Made by a program: the position numbers and the translations under genes. 18,521 bases of DNA from Phycisphaerales bacterium (GTDB lineage Bacteria > Planctomycetota > Phycisphaerae > Phycisphaerales > SM1A02), in NCBI GenBank assembly GCA_022447165.1, contig JAKVBR010000009.1:1-18521 (forward strand), in the 5' to 3' direction. Below are positions 1-6,281 of this stretch, piece by piece. Position 1 is the stretch's first letter. Each line of letters opens with the position of its first letter. The notes under the pieces were generated by a model. The model did not search any database and was not told the DNA's origin. It saw only the letters and a list, made by a program, of their open reading frames with translations.

Positions 1-456
1 ACAATCGACAGTTGACGCGCAAGTTGTTGTCCAGCGACGCGCTAACTTGTTCGCCTTGCCAGGTGGGGAGTCAAGGTTGAGTAAGAGGGAAGGAGTCTTG
101 TTTTGTTTTGCAGCATACAGTGCAGGGGCTGCAACAAATCCTCCTGTCGAGACGATGCCATCTATTGAGTGTGCTTGGATGAGTGCTCTAGTTGTTTTTG
201 CGCCGTCTCTAAACCCTCGACTGAATTGTAAAAAACCTCGAGGTGAGAGTTGAAGTGGCTTTGCTGGAATCACTTGGTGTTCAAACGGAGAGTCCTCTAG
301 CATTTGATAATCAATATCTCGGCCTGAATGCCCAAGAAGTACATGATGGCCACGCTGTTTTAATTGTTCAGCGATCCCAATTGCTGGGGCAAGGTGTCCA
401 CCGCTGCCACCGCCAGCAATCAAAATGTTAAGCGTGCTATGCGAATTTGAATTCAT
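1..456 (-). CDS. murG: MurG, UDP-GlcNAc:lipid I N-acetylglucosaminyltransferase (N-terminal part, runs off left edge)
   Basis: MurG transfers GlcNAc from UDP-GlcNAc to lipid I to make lipid II, on the inner face of the cytoplasmic membrane. My reading of the minus strand gives 152 open codons to the window edge, so the C-terminal UDP-GlcNAc-binding half is missing. The family signature is a glycine-rich loop near the N-terminus, GGGSGGHLAPAIGIAEQL at residues 15-32, matching the usual GGTGGH...PA motif. A second family-like stretch, STGGFVAAPALYAA, lies near residues 104-117. The ATG at 456 lies 20 bp inside the end of ftsW and puts the glycine loop at the usual distance from the N-terminus. 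No strong ribosome site is visible, so translation is probably coupled to ftsW. The ftsW-murG order is typical of division/cell-wall clusters. Identity is nearly certain; only the start is uncertain. Confidence 0.93.
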   Translation of the reverse strand, partial: MNSNSHSTLNILIAGGGSGGHLAPAIGIAEQLKQRGHHVLLGHSGRDIDYQMLEDSPFEHQVIPAKPLQLSPRGFLQFSRGFRDGAKTTRALIQAHSIDGIVSTGGFVAAPALYAAKQNKTPSLLLNLDSPPGKANKLARRWTTTCASTVDC

Positions 457-1579
457 CGTACTCTGCAGATTGAATTGTAACTTCACTCTGTTTGTCGATG
501 GCATCGATGAGTCCTATGCAAAACGCTGTAAGTAACCAGCCAGTCCCACCATTACTTAAAAGAGGAAGAGCGATGCCCTTTGTCGGGATGAGGGCTGTGA
601 CAACTAAGATATTCATGGTTGCTTGTATGCCAACAGTCAGTAGCACACCCAGAACAATGAGTTTGTAGAACATTGATTGAGCATGTTTGATGACATAGAC
701 ACCAAGAATCATCATTGACACATAGAGCACGACGACAAAGAGCGCGCCAGCCAATCCGAGTTCTTCGCAAATAACTGAGAAGATAAAATCAGTTGTATCT
801 TCAGGAAGATAGCCAAACTTGTGGATGCCATTGCCAAGGCCGAGGCCAGAGCCACCACCAGCAGAAATGGCGTGCATTGATTGCAAGATGTGGAAACTTG
901 TTGATTCAGGGTTTTCAAAAGGGTATAGATACGCTTTAAATCGTTCGATGCGGTAGGGGCTGCTTAACACAGCGCCATAAAAACCGAGTGCAACGACAGG
1001 AATCAGCGATAGAAAGTGGACGAACTTCGCACCGGCAGCATACAAAATGCCACAACCAACAATAAAGAGTAACACTGCGGTGCCTAAATCTTCAAGGGCG
1101 ATGAAAGCGCAAAGCGCGCCTAAGCAAATGATCGGCGGGAGAAACCCTTTGCGATAGAGTTGGAGTTTGTCTATGTGGGCTGATGCCCACCAAGCGCCTG
1201 CGATCACGAGCGACCATTTAGCAACTTCACTTGGCTGGAATGAGAAACTGCCAATTGCTAGCCATCTATGTGCACCGTTCGCTTCATGACCAATGCCCGG
1301 CAGATAAACACAAAGAAGAAGAGCAAAAGAAAAGAGTAGCCCCCATAGAGGAATGGATACATTGCAAATGGCAGTTTTAAACCGCTGTACTGGGAAGCGG
1401 CTACCTAGGAGTAGGGCGAGGCACGCTACAAATCCTAGGATTGTTGGTCTTCTCGTGAGCAATTCAAAAAAGTCCATGCTGCCACTTGATGACACCCTCA
1501 TTGAAGCGGAGTTCACCATGATGACGCCAAGCATCAATAGCGTAGTTGAAATGAGAAGAATGCCTTGCCCAGCACGCAT
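437..1579 (-). CDS. ftsW: FtsW/RodA/SpoVE (SEDS) family protein, most likely FtsW
   Basis: SEDS proteins are multi-spanning membrane glycosyltransferases that polymerise lipid II into glycan strands; FtsW acts with a class B PBP at the septum. The 380 residues contain many hydrophobic spans and the SEDS landmarks in order: HRWLAIGSFSFQPSEVAK (104-121), DLGTAVLL (164-171), RIERFKAYLYPFENP (210-224), DTTDFIFSVICEELGLAGA (261-279) and IPTKGIALPLLSNGG (331-345). The last motif usually reads PTKG...P.ISYGGSS; here Tyr is Asn and GGSS is GGTG, a mild departure. An in-frame TAG lies three codons before the ATG, so the start at 1579 is well supported. The next gene, murG, overlaps its end by 20 bp, which argues for FtsW over RodA. 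The gene diverges from miaB across 77 bp. Phycisphaerae are known to keep ftsW though planctomycetes lack ftsZ. Confidence 0.92.
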   Translation of the reverse strand: MRAGQGILLISTTLLMLGVIMVNSASMRVSSSGSMDFFELLTRRPTILGFVACLALLLGSRFPVQRFKTAICNVSIPLWGLLFSFALLLCVYLPGIGHEANGAHRWLAIGSFSFQPSEVAKWSLVIAGAWWASAHIDKLQLYRKGFLPPIICLGALCAFIALEDLGTAVLLFIVGCGILYAAGAKFVHFLSLIPVVALGFYGAVLSSPYRIERFKAYLYPFENPESTSFHILQSMHAISAGGGSGLGLGNGIHKFGYLPEDTTDFIFSVICEELGLAGALFVVVLYVSMMILGVYVIKHAQSMFYKLIVLGVLLTVGIQATMNILVVTALIPTKGIALPLLSNGGTGWLLTAFCIGLIDAIDKQSEVTIQSAEYDEFKFA

Positions 1580-1656
1580 AGAGAATACCTATCGTCAGTT
1601 CTTTTGGAGTTGGCACACATTCTTCACTTGTTTCGTTCATAATATGACTCTTTGAC

Positions 1657-3210
1657 ATGACTTCTGCAGCACCATCCAAAACAATTTTCCTTGAAACATT
1701 TGGCTGTCAAATGAATGAACTTGATAGCGAATTGGTTCAAGATCAACTTTCCACTTTGGGATTCACTTTCCATGACTCTCGTAACAGTGCTGATGTCGTG
1801 TTGTTCAATACGTGTTCAGTAAGAGAGCAGGCGGAGAATAAAGTCCTTAGCCGTATTGGTGAGTTAAGTGTGGAGAAAGCAGATGGCCGTGATGTCATCA
1901 TTGGCATGCTTGGGTGTCTTCCTGAGCGAGAAGGAGAATCACTACTCAGTAAATATCCATCAATTGATTTTTTGTGTGGACCATCTGAGTTAAACATGCT
2001 CCCTTCACTTCTGGATAATGCAATTCAAGGAATCGCGCTCAACCGTGCAGATCGGTCAGCGCTTCAAGGTAACCGTTCACGTCGTTCTGCAGCGCTCTCT
2101 GCTGCAGAAGACAACTTAGAGTTGCTTGACCTCTCCCGTTCATTCAATCCGGATTATTTGCAAACCAAAGGCAAATCTGCATATGTGCGAATTACAAGAG
2201 GTTGTAACAAGTTTTGCACATACTGCGTCGTGCCAAATACACGAGGTGCTGAAGTGCATCGTCCTCCTGATTCAATCATAGACGAGTGTAAAGAGCTCGC
2301 TGAAACTGGCGTCATTGAAGTGACGCTTCTAGGGCAAACTGTAAACCACTACCGCTACACACATGGAGTTGCACTGAACGCGGATGGCATTGAAGTGCCC
2401 CAAATCGGTCCAGGGCTCACTGCGTTTAAGAAACCAGTTGCTCCATCAGACCACGTCACAACTTTTGCAAATTTGCTTCAGCGTATCCATGAAGAAGTTC
2501 CTGAATTACAGCGGATTCGTTTTGTAACGTCTTACCCAAGAGATTTTGGTGATGACATTCTTACAGTCATGCGTGATTGCCAGCGAATCTGCAATTATCT
2601 TCATGTGCCTGCACAGTCCGGCTCAAATCGCATCCTCAAGTTAATGAACAGGGGCTACACGGTTGAAGAGTATCTGGAGTTTGTTGATCGAGCTAGAGCA
2701 ATCATTCCTGATGTTGAGATTGCTGGCGACATCATTGTGGGGTTCCCAACAGAAACTGAAGAAGATTTCCAAGCAACTGTTGATTTGATAAAGCATGTCC
2801 GATTTAAGAACAACTTTGTGTTTCATTATTCGCCTAGACCAGGCACAGTCGCGATTGATCGCTTTGAAGATGATGTTCCAAGGGATGTCAAGCGAAGGCG
2901 GCTCAATGAACTGCTTGATATTGGTGCTGTCATAAGTGGTGAAGTTCATCGGGCTTATATAGGACAGGAGATTGATATTTTCGTCGAAAAAGTAAGCTCC
3001 AAAGAGCACCAACAGAAAGGAGTTGAGTTGAGGTGGGAACAAGCGAAAGTGCAACTTTCAGGTCGAACAGCAGGGGATCTCATTTGCGTATTTGACGTAA
3101 ATCAGGATGTTGCGGAGTCAATGGTCGGCGAGATTGTGCAGGTGAAAATTACTGAATCTGCACCCCTACTACTGAAAGGAACGCTTTCAGTCGCCCAATT
3201 GGCAAAATAG
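1657..3210 (+). CDS. miaB: MiaB, tRNA-2-methylthio-N6-dimethylallyladenosine synthase
   Basis: MiaB is a radical-SAM enzyme that adds a methylthio group to i6A37 of tRNAs reading UNN codons. The N-terminal UPF0004 domain holds the three auxiliary-cluster cysteines: C17 in ETFGCQMNELDS, C53 in NTCSVREQAENKV and C87 in GMLGCLPERE. The radical-SAM CxxxCxxC motif is C183, C187 and C190 in RGCNKFCTYCVVPNTRG. The C-terminus after about residue 435 fits a TRAM RNA-binding domain. NTCSVRE and YCVVPNTRG favour MiaB over the related MtaB and RimO. At 517 residues it is longer than the usual 440-480. Part of the excess is an insertion around residues 228-265, after LGQTVNHY and before FANLLQRI. The ATG has no obvious Shine-Dalgarno; the ATG at 1644 is out of frame. 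It is transcribed alone, divergent from ftsW. Confidence 0.96.
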   Translation: MTSAAPSKTIFLETFGCQMNELDSELVQDQLSTLGFTFHDSRNSADVVLFNTCSVREQAENKVLSRIGELSVEKADGRDVIIGMLGCLPEREGESLLSKYPSIDFLCGPSELNMLPSLLDNAIQGIALNRADRSALQGNRSRRSAALSAAEDNLELLDLSRSFNPDYLQTKGKSAYVRITRGCNKFCTYCVVPNTRGAEVHRPPDSIIDECKELAETGVIEVTLLGQTVNHYRYTHGVALNADGIEVPQIGPGLTAFKKPVAPSDHVTTFANLLQRIHEEVPELQRIRFVTSYPRDFGDDILTVMRDCQRICNYLHVPAQSGSNRILKLMNRGYTVEEYLEFVDRARAIIPDVEIAGDIIVGFPTETEEDFQATVDLIKHVRFKNNFVFHYSPRPGTVAIDRFEDDVPRDVKRRRLNELLDIGAVISGEVHRAYIGQEIDIFVEKVSSKEHQQKGVELRWEQAKVQLSGRTAGDLICVFDVNQDVAESMVGEIVQVKITESAPLLLKGTLSVAQLAK

Positions 3211-3520
3211 GGTATTTGAGCAGGGTTTTTTTGCATTAAGCATGGAAAAACCTGAAGATTGCATTGACTCTACGCGGTCATCCGTTATCTTCATCATGTT
3301 ATCTAGACAGTGTTTAGGTAATTTTCTCAATAAGGAAGAGAAGAGAGAATTTTGGATGTTAAGGGAACTAACCTCTACGATTCGCGAATATCTACCAAGT
3401 TGGGGAACATGATTGAAGAACGTCCGCCAAGTCAGCTCTGGATTGGACAGGACTCAATCACCAACGTACGTTTTTTAACTAGATCTAGTAATTAGGAAAG
3501 AATTAGAGGAAGGAAAGCAA
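3211..3520 (+). other. 310-bp gene-free leader upstream of the first sorted-protein gene
   Basis: No convincing gene lies here. I see no strong intrinsic terminator after miaB, only an imperfect T-rich/A-rich inverted repeat near 3221-3253. Three short perfect palindromes fall in the downstream part: ATTCGCGAAT (3380-3389), AACGTACGTT (3463-3472) and ACTAGATCTAGT (3478-3489). A purine-rich ribosome site, GAGGAAGGAAAG, ends just before the ATG at 3521. A 56-codon open frame (3242-3412) is present but unsupported. The stretch is most likely the promoter and 5' leader of the gene at 3521; no clear -35/-10 pair was found. Confidence 0.5.
3463..3489. promoter_or_regulatory. Paired palindromes upstream of the first sorted-protein gene (possible operator)
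   Basis: Two perfect palindromes, AACGTACGTT (3463-3472) and ACTAGATCTAGT (3478-3489), are separated by 5 bp and end about 31 bp before the ATG at 3521. Perfect even palindromes are a common shape for homodimeric repressor sites. No regulator is identified and chance is not excluded. Confidence 0.25.
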
Positions 3521-4177
3521 ATGAATAACAAAACGCTTTCGCTCGCAATTGCAGCAACTTCGCTGATCACAGTACCAGCAATGGCGGACTATACAGGTCT
3601 GTCAATGGAATCATCAGTAAACGCTGATGGTACTTGGACAGCACGTATCTATGCCAACTTTACTGAAGGTACTGATATGTTGAATGCTGTTTACGGCGAC
3701 GCAAACAATGATTTATATATCGATACAACAAGTAGTTTTTACCAAAACGATGTTGGCGGAAACACATCAGCCAACATTAACTCAGCATTGATACCACTCG
3801 TGCCAAGCCTTGCTTGGGACTCATGGGTGACTATCGGTCTTGAAGATAACACTGGTAACGCAATGAATAATATCGGTGTTGATTTTAGTGGATTTGAAGG
3901 TGGCGGAGCAATCAATTCGAACAACGGTTCATGGTTCGCAACCCCAGATGATGCTCAGTGTCTCGCAGGCGCAGATTTGCGCGTGATGATTGGTCAATTT
4001 ACCATGATAGATTCAGACGGTGCAGTCTTTGGTACACTCAACCTTCAAGGTAAAGTTGGTGATTTTGAAACATTCCAAGCAACCGGTCAAGCTTTTGAAT
4101 TTTCAATGATTCCAGCACCAGGTGCTCTTGCACTTCTCGGTCTTGCAGGTGTTGCAAGCCGTCGTCGTCGAAAATAA
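3521..4177 (+). CDS. Secreted protein with PEP-CTERM-like sorting tail, paralog 1 of 3 (function unknown)
   Basis: The 218-residue protein has a Sec signal peptide (residues 1-22, charged N-region, hydrophobic core, AMA before D23). Its C-terminal tail (197-218) has the PEP-CTERM layout: an IPAPG motif, the hydrophobic stretch ALALLGLAGVAS, then RRRRK. Such tails are recognised by exosortases in other bacteria, giving cleavage and surface attachment or export; no exosortase is in this window. The mature region matches the next two genes along its length, with shared SFYQN.LGGNTS, WDSWVTIG, FxGG and NGSWFATPDDAQ blocks. It lacks detectable catalytic motifs and looks beta-rich. It is the most divergent of the three and has one Cys in the mature part (DDAQC). 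The ATG follows a strong GAGGAAGGAAAG ribosome site. It is monocistronic, with its own terminator. Confidence 0.88.
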   Translation: MNNKTLSLAIAATSLITVPAMADYTGLSMESSVNADGTWTARIYANFTEGTDMLNAVYGDANNDLYIDTTSSFYQNDVGGNTSANINSALIPLVPSLAWDSWVTIGLEDNTGNAMNNIGVDFSGFEGGGAINSNNGSWFATPDDAQCLAGADLRVMIGQFTMIDSDGAVFGTLNLQGKVGDFETFQATGQAFEFSMIPAPGALALLGLAGVASRRRRK

Positions 4178-4193
4178 GACGATTTAAAGCAAA

Positions 4194-4220
4194 CGTTAAC
4201 CATTTGGTACCCGGTTAACG
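4194..4220 (+). other. Hairpin CGTTAACC/GGTTAACG just after the first sorted-protein gene
   Basis: An 8-bp perfect inverted repeat, 4194-4201 with 4213-4220, encloses an 11-nt loop that contains GGTACC. It lies 17 nt after the stop codon and directly before a strong terminator. It has no T-tract, so it may be a transcript-end stabilising hairpin or a protein-binding site. Confidence 0.5.
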
Positions 4221-4236
4221 AATTTGTTCGACCTTC

Positions 4237-4269
4237 AAACCGCCGCAACCTTTTGGTTGCGGCGGTTTT
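4237..4269 (+). terminator. Rho-independent terminator after paralog 1
   Basis: A perfect GC-rich stem (AACCGCCGCAACC, 4238-4250, with 4255-4267) closes a TTTT loop and runs into a short T-tract with an outer A-T pair. It ends the transcript of the gene at 3521. Confidence 0.92.
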
Positions 4270-4554
4270 CTCATAGGCTTTTTCAATTCAAATCTTGGAG
4301 TTTGAACTCAAGTCAATGTCCTATAATTGTCGATCTCTGGGTTGAGAAAGATGGTTTTACGCCCCCAATCCATACAAACGGAAAGAGAAGGCAAAGAGAT
4401 GTTTCTAAGTGTTTGCCATATATCCAATTGCGAGCATAGTTGCAACGTGGAAGCATTTCGCTTTGAAGCATTGGCAGTGGGAACGGTCAGTGGTTGACAA
4501 GCATGTGTAACTATTTTTTTAGAAAACGAAAGAAAAGATATGAGGAAAAATAAG
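4270..4554 (+). other. Leader of the second sorted-protein gene
   Basis: This 285-bp stretch separates the terminator at 4237-4269 from the ATG at 4555. It holds a consensus -35-like TTGACA at 4494-4499, but the properly spaced -10 region is only T-rich (TTTTAG), so the promoter call is weak. Nothing else is recognised. Confidence 0.35.
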
Positions 4555-5244
4555 ATGAAAACAAAATTATTTTCACTATCTGCAGTTGCAGTCAGTTCTG
4601 TGTTTGCTGCAGGAACAGCGTTTGCAGACGTGACCCTCTCAGCGGAGTTGTTAGAAGATTCAGCAACAACACCTGCAGGAGTAAAAACTTACCGAGTCTA
4701 CGCAAACATGGCAGATGGCTGGCGTGTTGATGCCGTATATGGTAACTCACAGTCTGGAATGCTCTTAGAGTCGAGTAGTTCGTTCTATCAGAATGCATTG
4801 GGTGGTAACACATCCAAAGACATCAACAGTGCGTTCTTCCCCCTTGCTCCATCAGTAGAGTGGGATTCATATGTCACAATTGGTTCCCTCTATGCAGATG
4901 GAACACCTTTTGGTGTAAACAACTTGAGTGACATTGGCATTGACTGGTCAGGTTTTGAGGCTGGTAATGCATTGAGTACGGAGAATGGCTCATGGTTTGT
5001 GACTCCAGATGATGCTCAAGGCGGAGAAATTGATGGCAGGGTATTGCTTGCACAACTCTCAGTCGTTGGTGGCTCTGGTGATCTCGCAGAAGATTTTGTT
5101 GCACTCACAATGAATATCCAAGGCAAGGATGCTGAAGGTCAGACATGGAATCTGATTGGCGGTAGCGCTCTCCCAATCCCAGCACCAGGTGCTCTTGCGC
5201 TGCTCGGACTTGCTGGTGTTACAGCGAGACGTCGACGAAAATAA
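4555..5244 (+). CDS. Secreted protein with PEP-CTERM-like sorting tail, paralog 2 of 3 (function unknown)
   Basis: The 229-residue protein has a clear signal peptide (1-24, ending TAFA before D25) and a sorting tail at 208-229 (IPAPGALALLGLAG, then RRRRK). Its core carries SFYQNALGGNTS, FFPLAPSVEWDSYVTIGSLY, LSDIGIDWSGFEAG and NGSWFVTPDDAQGGE, all nearly repeated in the next gene. I chose the ATG at 4555 because AGGA sits 8 nt upstream and the signal peptide then starts MKTK. The in-frame ATG at 4540 would add five residues and has a poorer ribosome site. The gene is flanked by its own leader and terminator. With its neighbours it forms a family expanded by tandem duplication. The family is known to me only as planctomycete-type sorted proteins of unknown role; a surface or extracellular location is inferred from the ends. 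Confidence 0.88.
   Translation: MKTKLFSLSAVAVSSVFAAGTAFADVTLSAELLEDSATTPAGVKTYRVYANMADGWRVDAVYGNSQSGMLLESSSSFYQNALGGNTSKDINSAFFPLAPSVEWDSYVTIGSLYADGTPFGVNNLSDIGIDWSGFEAGNALSTENGSWFVTPDDAQGGEIDGRVLLAQLSVVGGSGDLAEDFVALTMNIQGKDAEGQTWNLIGGSALPIPAPGALALLGLAGVTARRRRK
4834..4884 (+). repeat. 51-bp copy shared exactly with paralog 3 (first copy)
   Basis: By eye these 51 bp are identical to 5805-5855. They encode the core FFPLAPSVEWDSYVTIG block. The identity includes synonymous positions, pointing to recent duplication or gene conversion between the two genes. Confidence 0.85.
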
Positions 5245-5272
5245 GTCGATTTCAATGTACAACAGTACTTTT

Positions 5273-5302
5273 AAAGCCCTTCGCTTGCGAAGGGCTTTTT
5301 TT
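5273..5302 (+). terminator. Rho-independent terminator after paralog 2
   Basis: A 12-bp perfect stem, AAAGCCCTTCGC (5273-5284) with GCGAAGGGCTTT (5287-5298), is followed by an uninterrupted T-run to 5302. In the RNA the tip would open to a CUUG tetraloop. Confidence 0.95.
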
Positions 5303-5528
5303 ATACGCTCTATTCAGCCATAAGTGCTGATGTCATAATAGGTAAAATAGAAAAAAGCGGGATTTTATTCGTTTTTTTTAAGCCTTTTTATTGCTTGCTC
5401 TTGGATTCTCAACTACATTGCACTTGGAAGCAATCAGTTTTCATTGATGGAGACTGATGGGAAGTTGGAGAATGAAAGTTCTCACGTATGATTCGAACGA
5501 ATCGAATCACGTAAGGAGAAGTGTTCTT
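5303..5528 (+). other. Leader of the third sorted-protein gene
   Basis: This 226-bp A/T-rich stretch lies between the terminator and the ATG at 5529. It contains the palindrome at 5490-5503, a repeated TCACGTA (5482-5488 and 5507-5513) flanking it, and the ribosome site AAGGAG at 5513-5518. No well-spaced -35/-10 pair was identified. Confidence 0.4.
5490..5503. promoter_or_regulatory. Inverted repeat GATTCG-AA-CGAATC in the leader of paralog 3
   Basis: A perfect 6-bp inverted repeat with a 2-bp centre lies 25 bp before the start codon and just upstream of the ribosome site. A related palindrome, ATTCGCGAAT, occurs at 3380-3389 ahead of paralog 1. It could be an operator or a small RNA hairpin; chance is not excluded. 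Confidence 0.25.
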
Positions 5529-6206
5529 ATGAAGAATACAAGTATTTTTGCTCTTGCAGCAGGAATGGGTTCACTAGTTTTAGTGACTAGCGCATCAGCG
5601 GATCTTGGTCTTTCAGTTGAACTTGTTAGAACAGGTGCTGAAGGTCAAACATACCGTATGTATGTTAGTGGCATGGAAGATGATTCACGGATTGATGCCG
5701 TGTTTGGTAATGCGTCCAACTCCCTGACAATTTCAGCAGGTGATGGTCTTAGTTTTTACCAAAACGGATTGGGTGGTAACACATCCACATCCATCAACAG
5801 TGCATTCTTCCCCCTTGCTCCATCAGTAGAGTGGGATTCATATGTCACAATTGGTACCCTCTATCAAAATGGCGCTCCTTTTGGAGGAAACGCATTGAGT
5901 GACATTGGCATTAACTGGTCAAGTTTTGCTGCTGGTGGTGCTCTAACTACGGACAATGGTTCGTGGTATGTGACTCCAGATGACGCTCAAGGTGGAGAAA
6001 TGGACAATATGGTATTGATTGGTCAGTTTACAATTGCTGGTGGTTCCGGCGATGTGGCTGATGATTTCGGTGCAGTGTCTGTTAATGTCCAAGGTAAGTA
6101 TGCAGATGGAACGACTTTCCAAGGTCTTAACCTTGCGATACCAGCACCAGGTGCTCTTGCACTCTTAGGTGTTGCTGGTCTTGTTTCAAGACGTCGCAGA
6201 AAGTAA
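5529..6206 (+). CDS. Secreted protein with PEP-CTERM-like sorting tail, paralog 3 of 3 (function unknown)
   Basis: The 225-residue protein has a signal peptide at 1-24 (ending SASA before D25) and a sorting tail at 204-225 (IPAPGALALLGVAG, then RRRRK). The mature region parallels paralog 2 closely: SFYQNGLGGNTS, FFPLAPSVEWDSYVTIGTLY, LSDIGINWSSFAAGGAL, NGSWYVTPDDAQGGEMD and GGSGDVADDF. The ATG at 5529 is preceded by AAGGAG with a 10-nt spacer and gives a normal signal peptide. An in-frame ATG at 5457 would put 24 polar residues ahead of it and is unlikely. No enzyme motif is visible. Role unknown; the protein is probably exported and anchored or released at the surface if the organism has an exosortase or archaeosortase-like enzyme. 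Confidence 0.87.
   Translation: MKNTSIFALAAGMGSLVLVTSASADLGLSVELVRTGAEGQTYRMYVSGMEDDSRIDAVFGNASNSLTISAGDGLSFYQNGLGGNTSTSINSAFFPLAPSVEWDSYVTIGTLYQNGAPFGGNALSDIGINWSSFAAGGALTTDNGSWYVTPDDAQGGEMDNMVLIGQFTIAGGSGDVADDFGAVSVNVQGKYADGTTFQGLNLAIPAPGALALLGVAGLVSRRRRK
5805..5855 (+). repeat. 51-bp copy shared exactly with paralog 2 (second copy)
   Basis: Identical by eye to 4834-4884. The shared tail-coding segment CCAGCACCAGGTGCTCTTGC also occurs in all three paralogs. Confidence 0.85.
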
Positions 6207-6243
6207 TTTCTGTAACCCATTACTCTGAAAATGAGTACCTTAC

Positions 6244-6281
6244 ACAGCCCTCCTCTCTTTTGAGGGGGGTTGTTTCCTTTT
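6244..6281 (+). terminator. Rho-independent terminator after paralog 3
   Basis: The stem ACAGCCCTCCTC (6244-6255) pairs with GAGGGGGGTTGT (6262-6273) using two G-U wobbles, with loop TCTTTT and a tail TTTCCTTTT. It ends against the stop codon of the convergent gene at 6280. It lacks a T-run in the other direction, so it acts on the plus strand only. Confidence 0.85.

Noticed and set aside
2641..3054. 137-codon open frame antisense to miaB
   Set aside because: It is a shadow of the miaB coding sequence with no independent support.
3242..3412. 56-codon open frame (ATG) in the leader after miaB
   Set aside because: No ribosome site, no recognisable motif, a composition without protein-like pattern, and it contains the ATTCGCGAAT palindrome. 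Chance ORFs of this size are common here.
4224..4439. 71-codon open frame after paralog 1
   Set aside because: It starts at TTG and runs through the strong terminator at 4237-4269, so it would not be transcribed from the gene before it.
4494..4522. TTGACA-based promoter before paralog 2
   Set aside because: At 16-18 bp spacing only a T-rich hexamer is present and no acceptable -10, so it is recorded as weak and not as a promoter.
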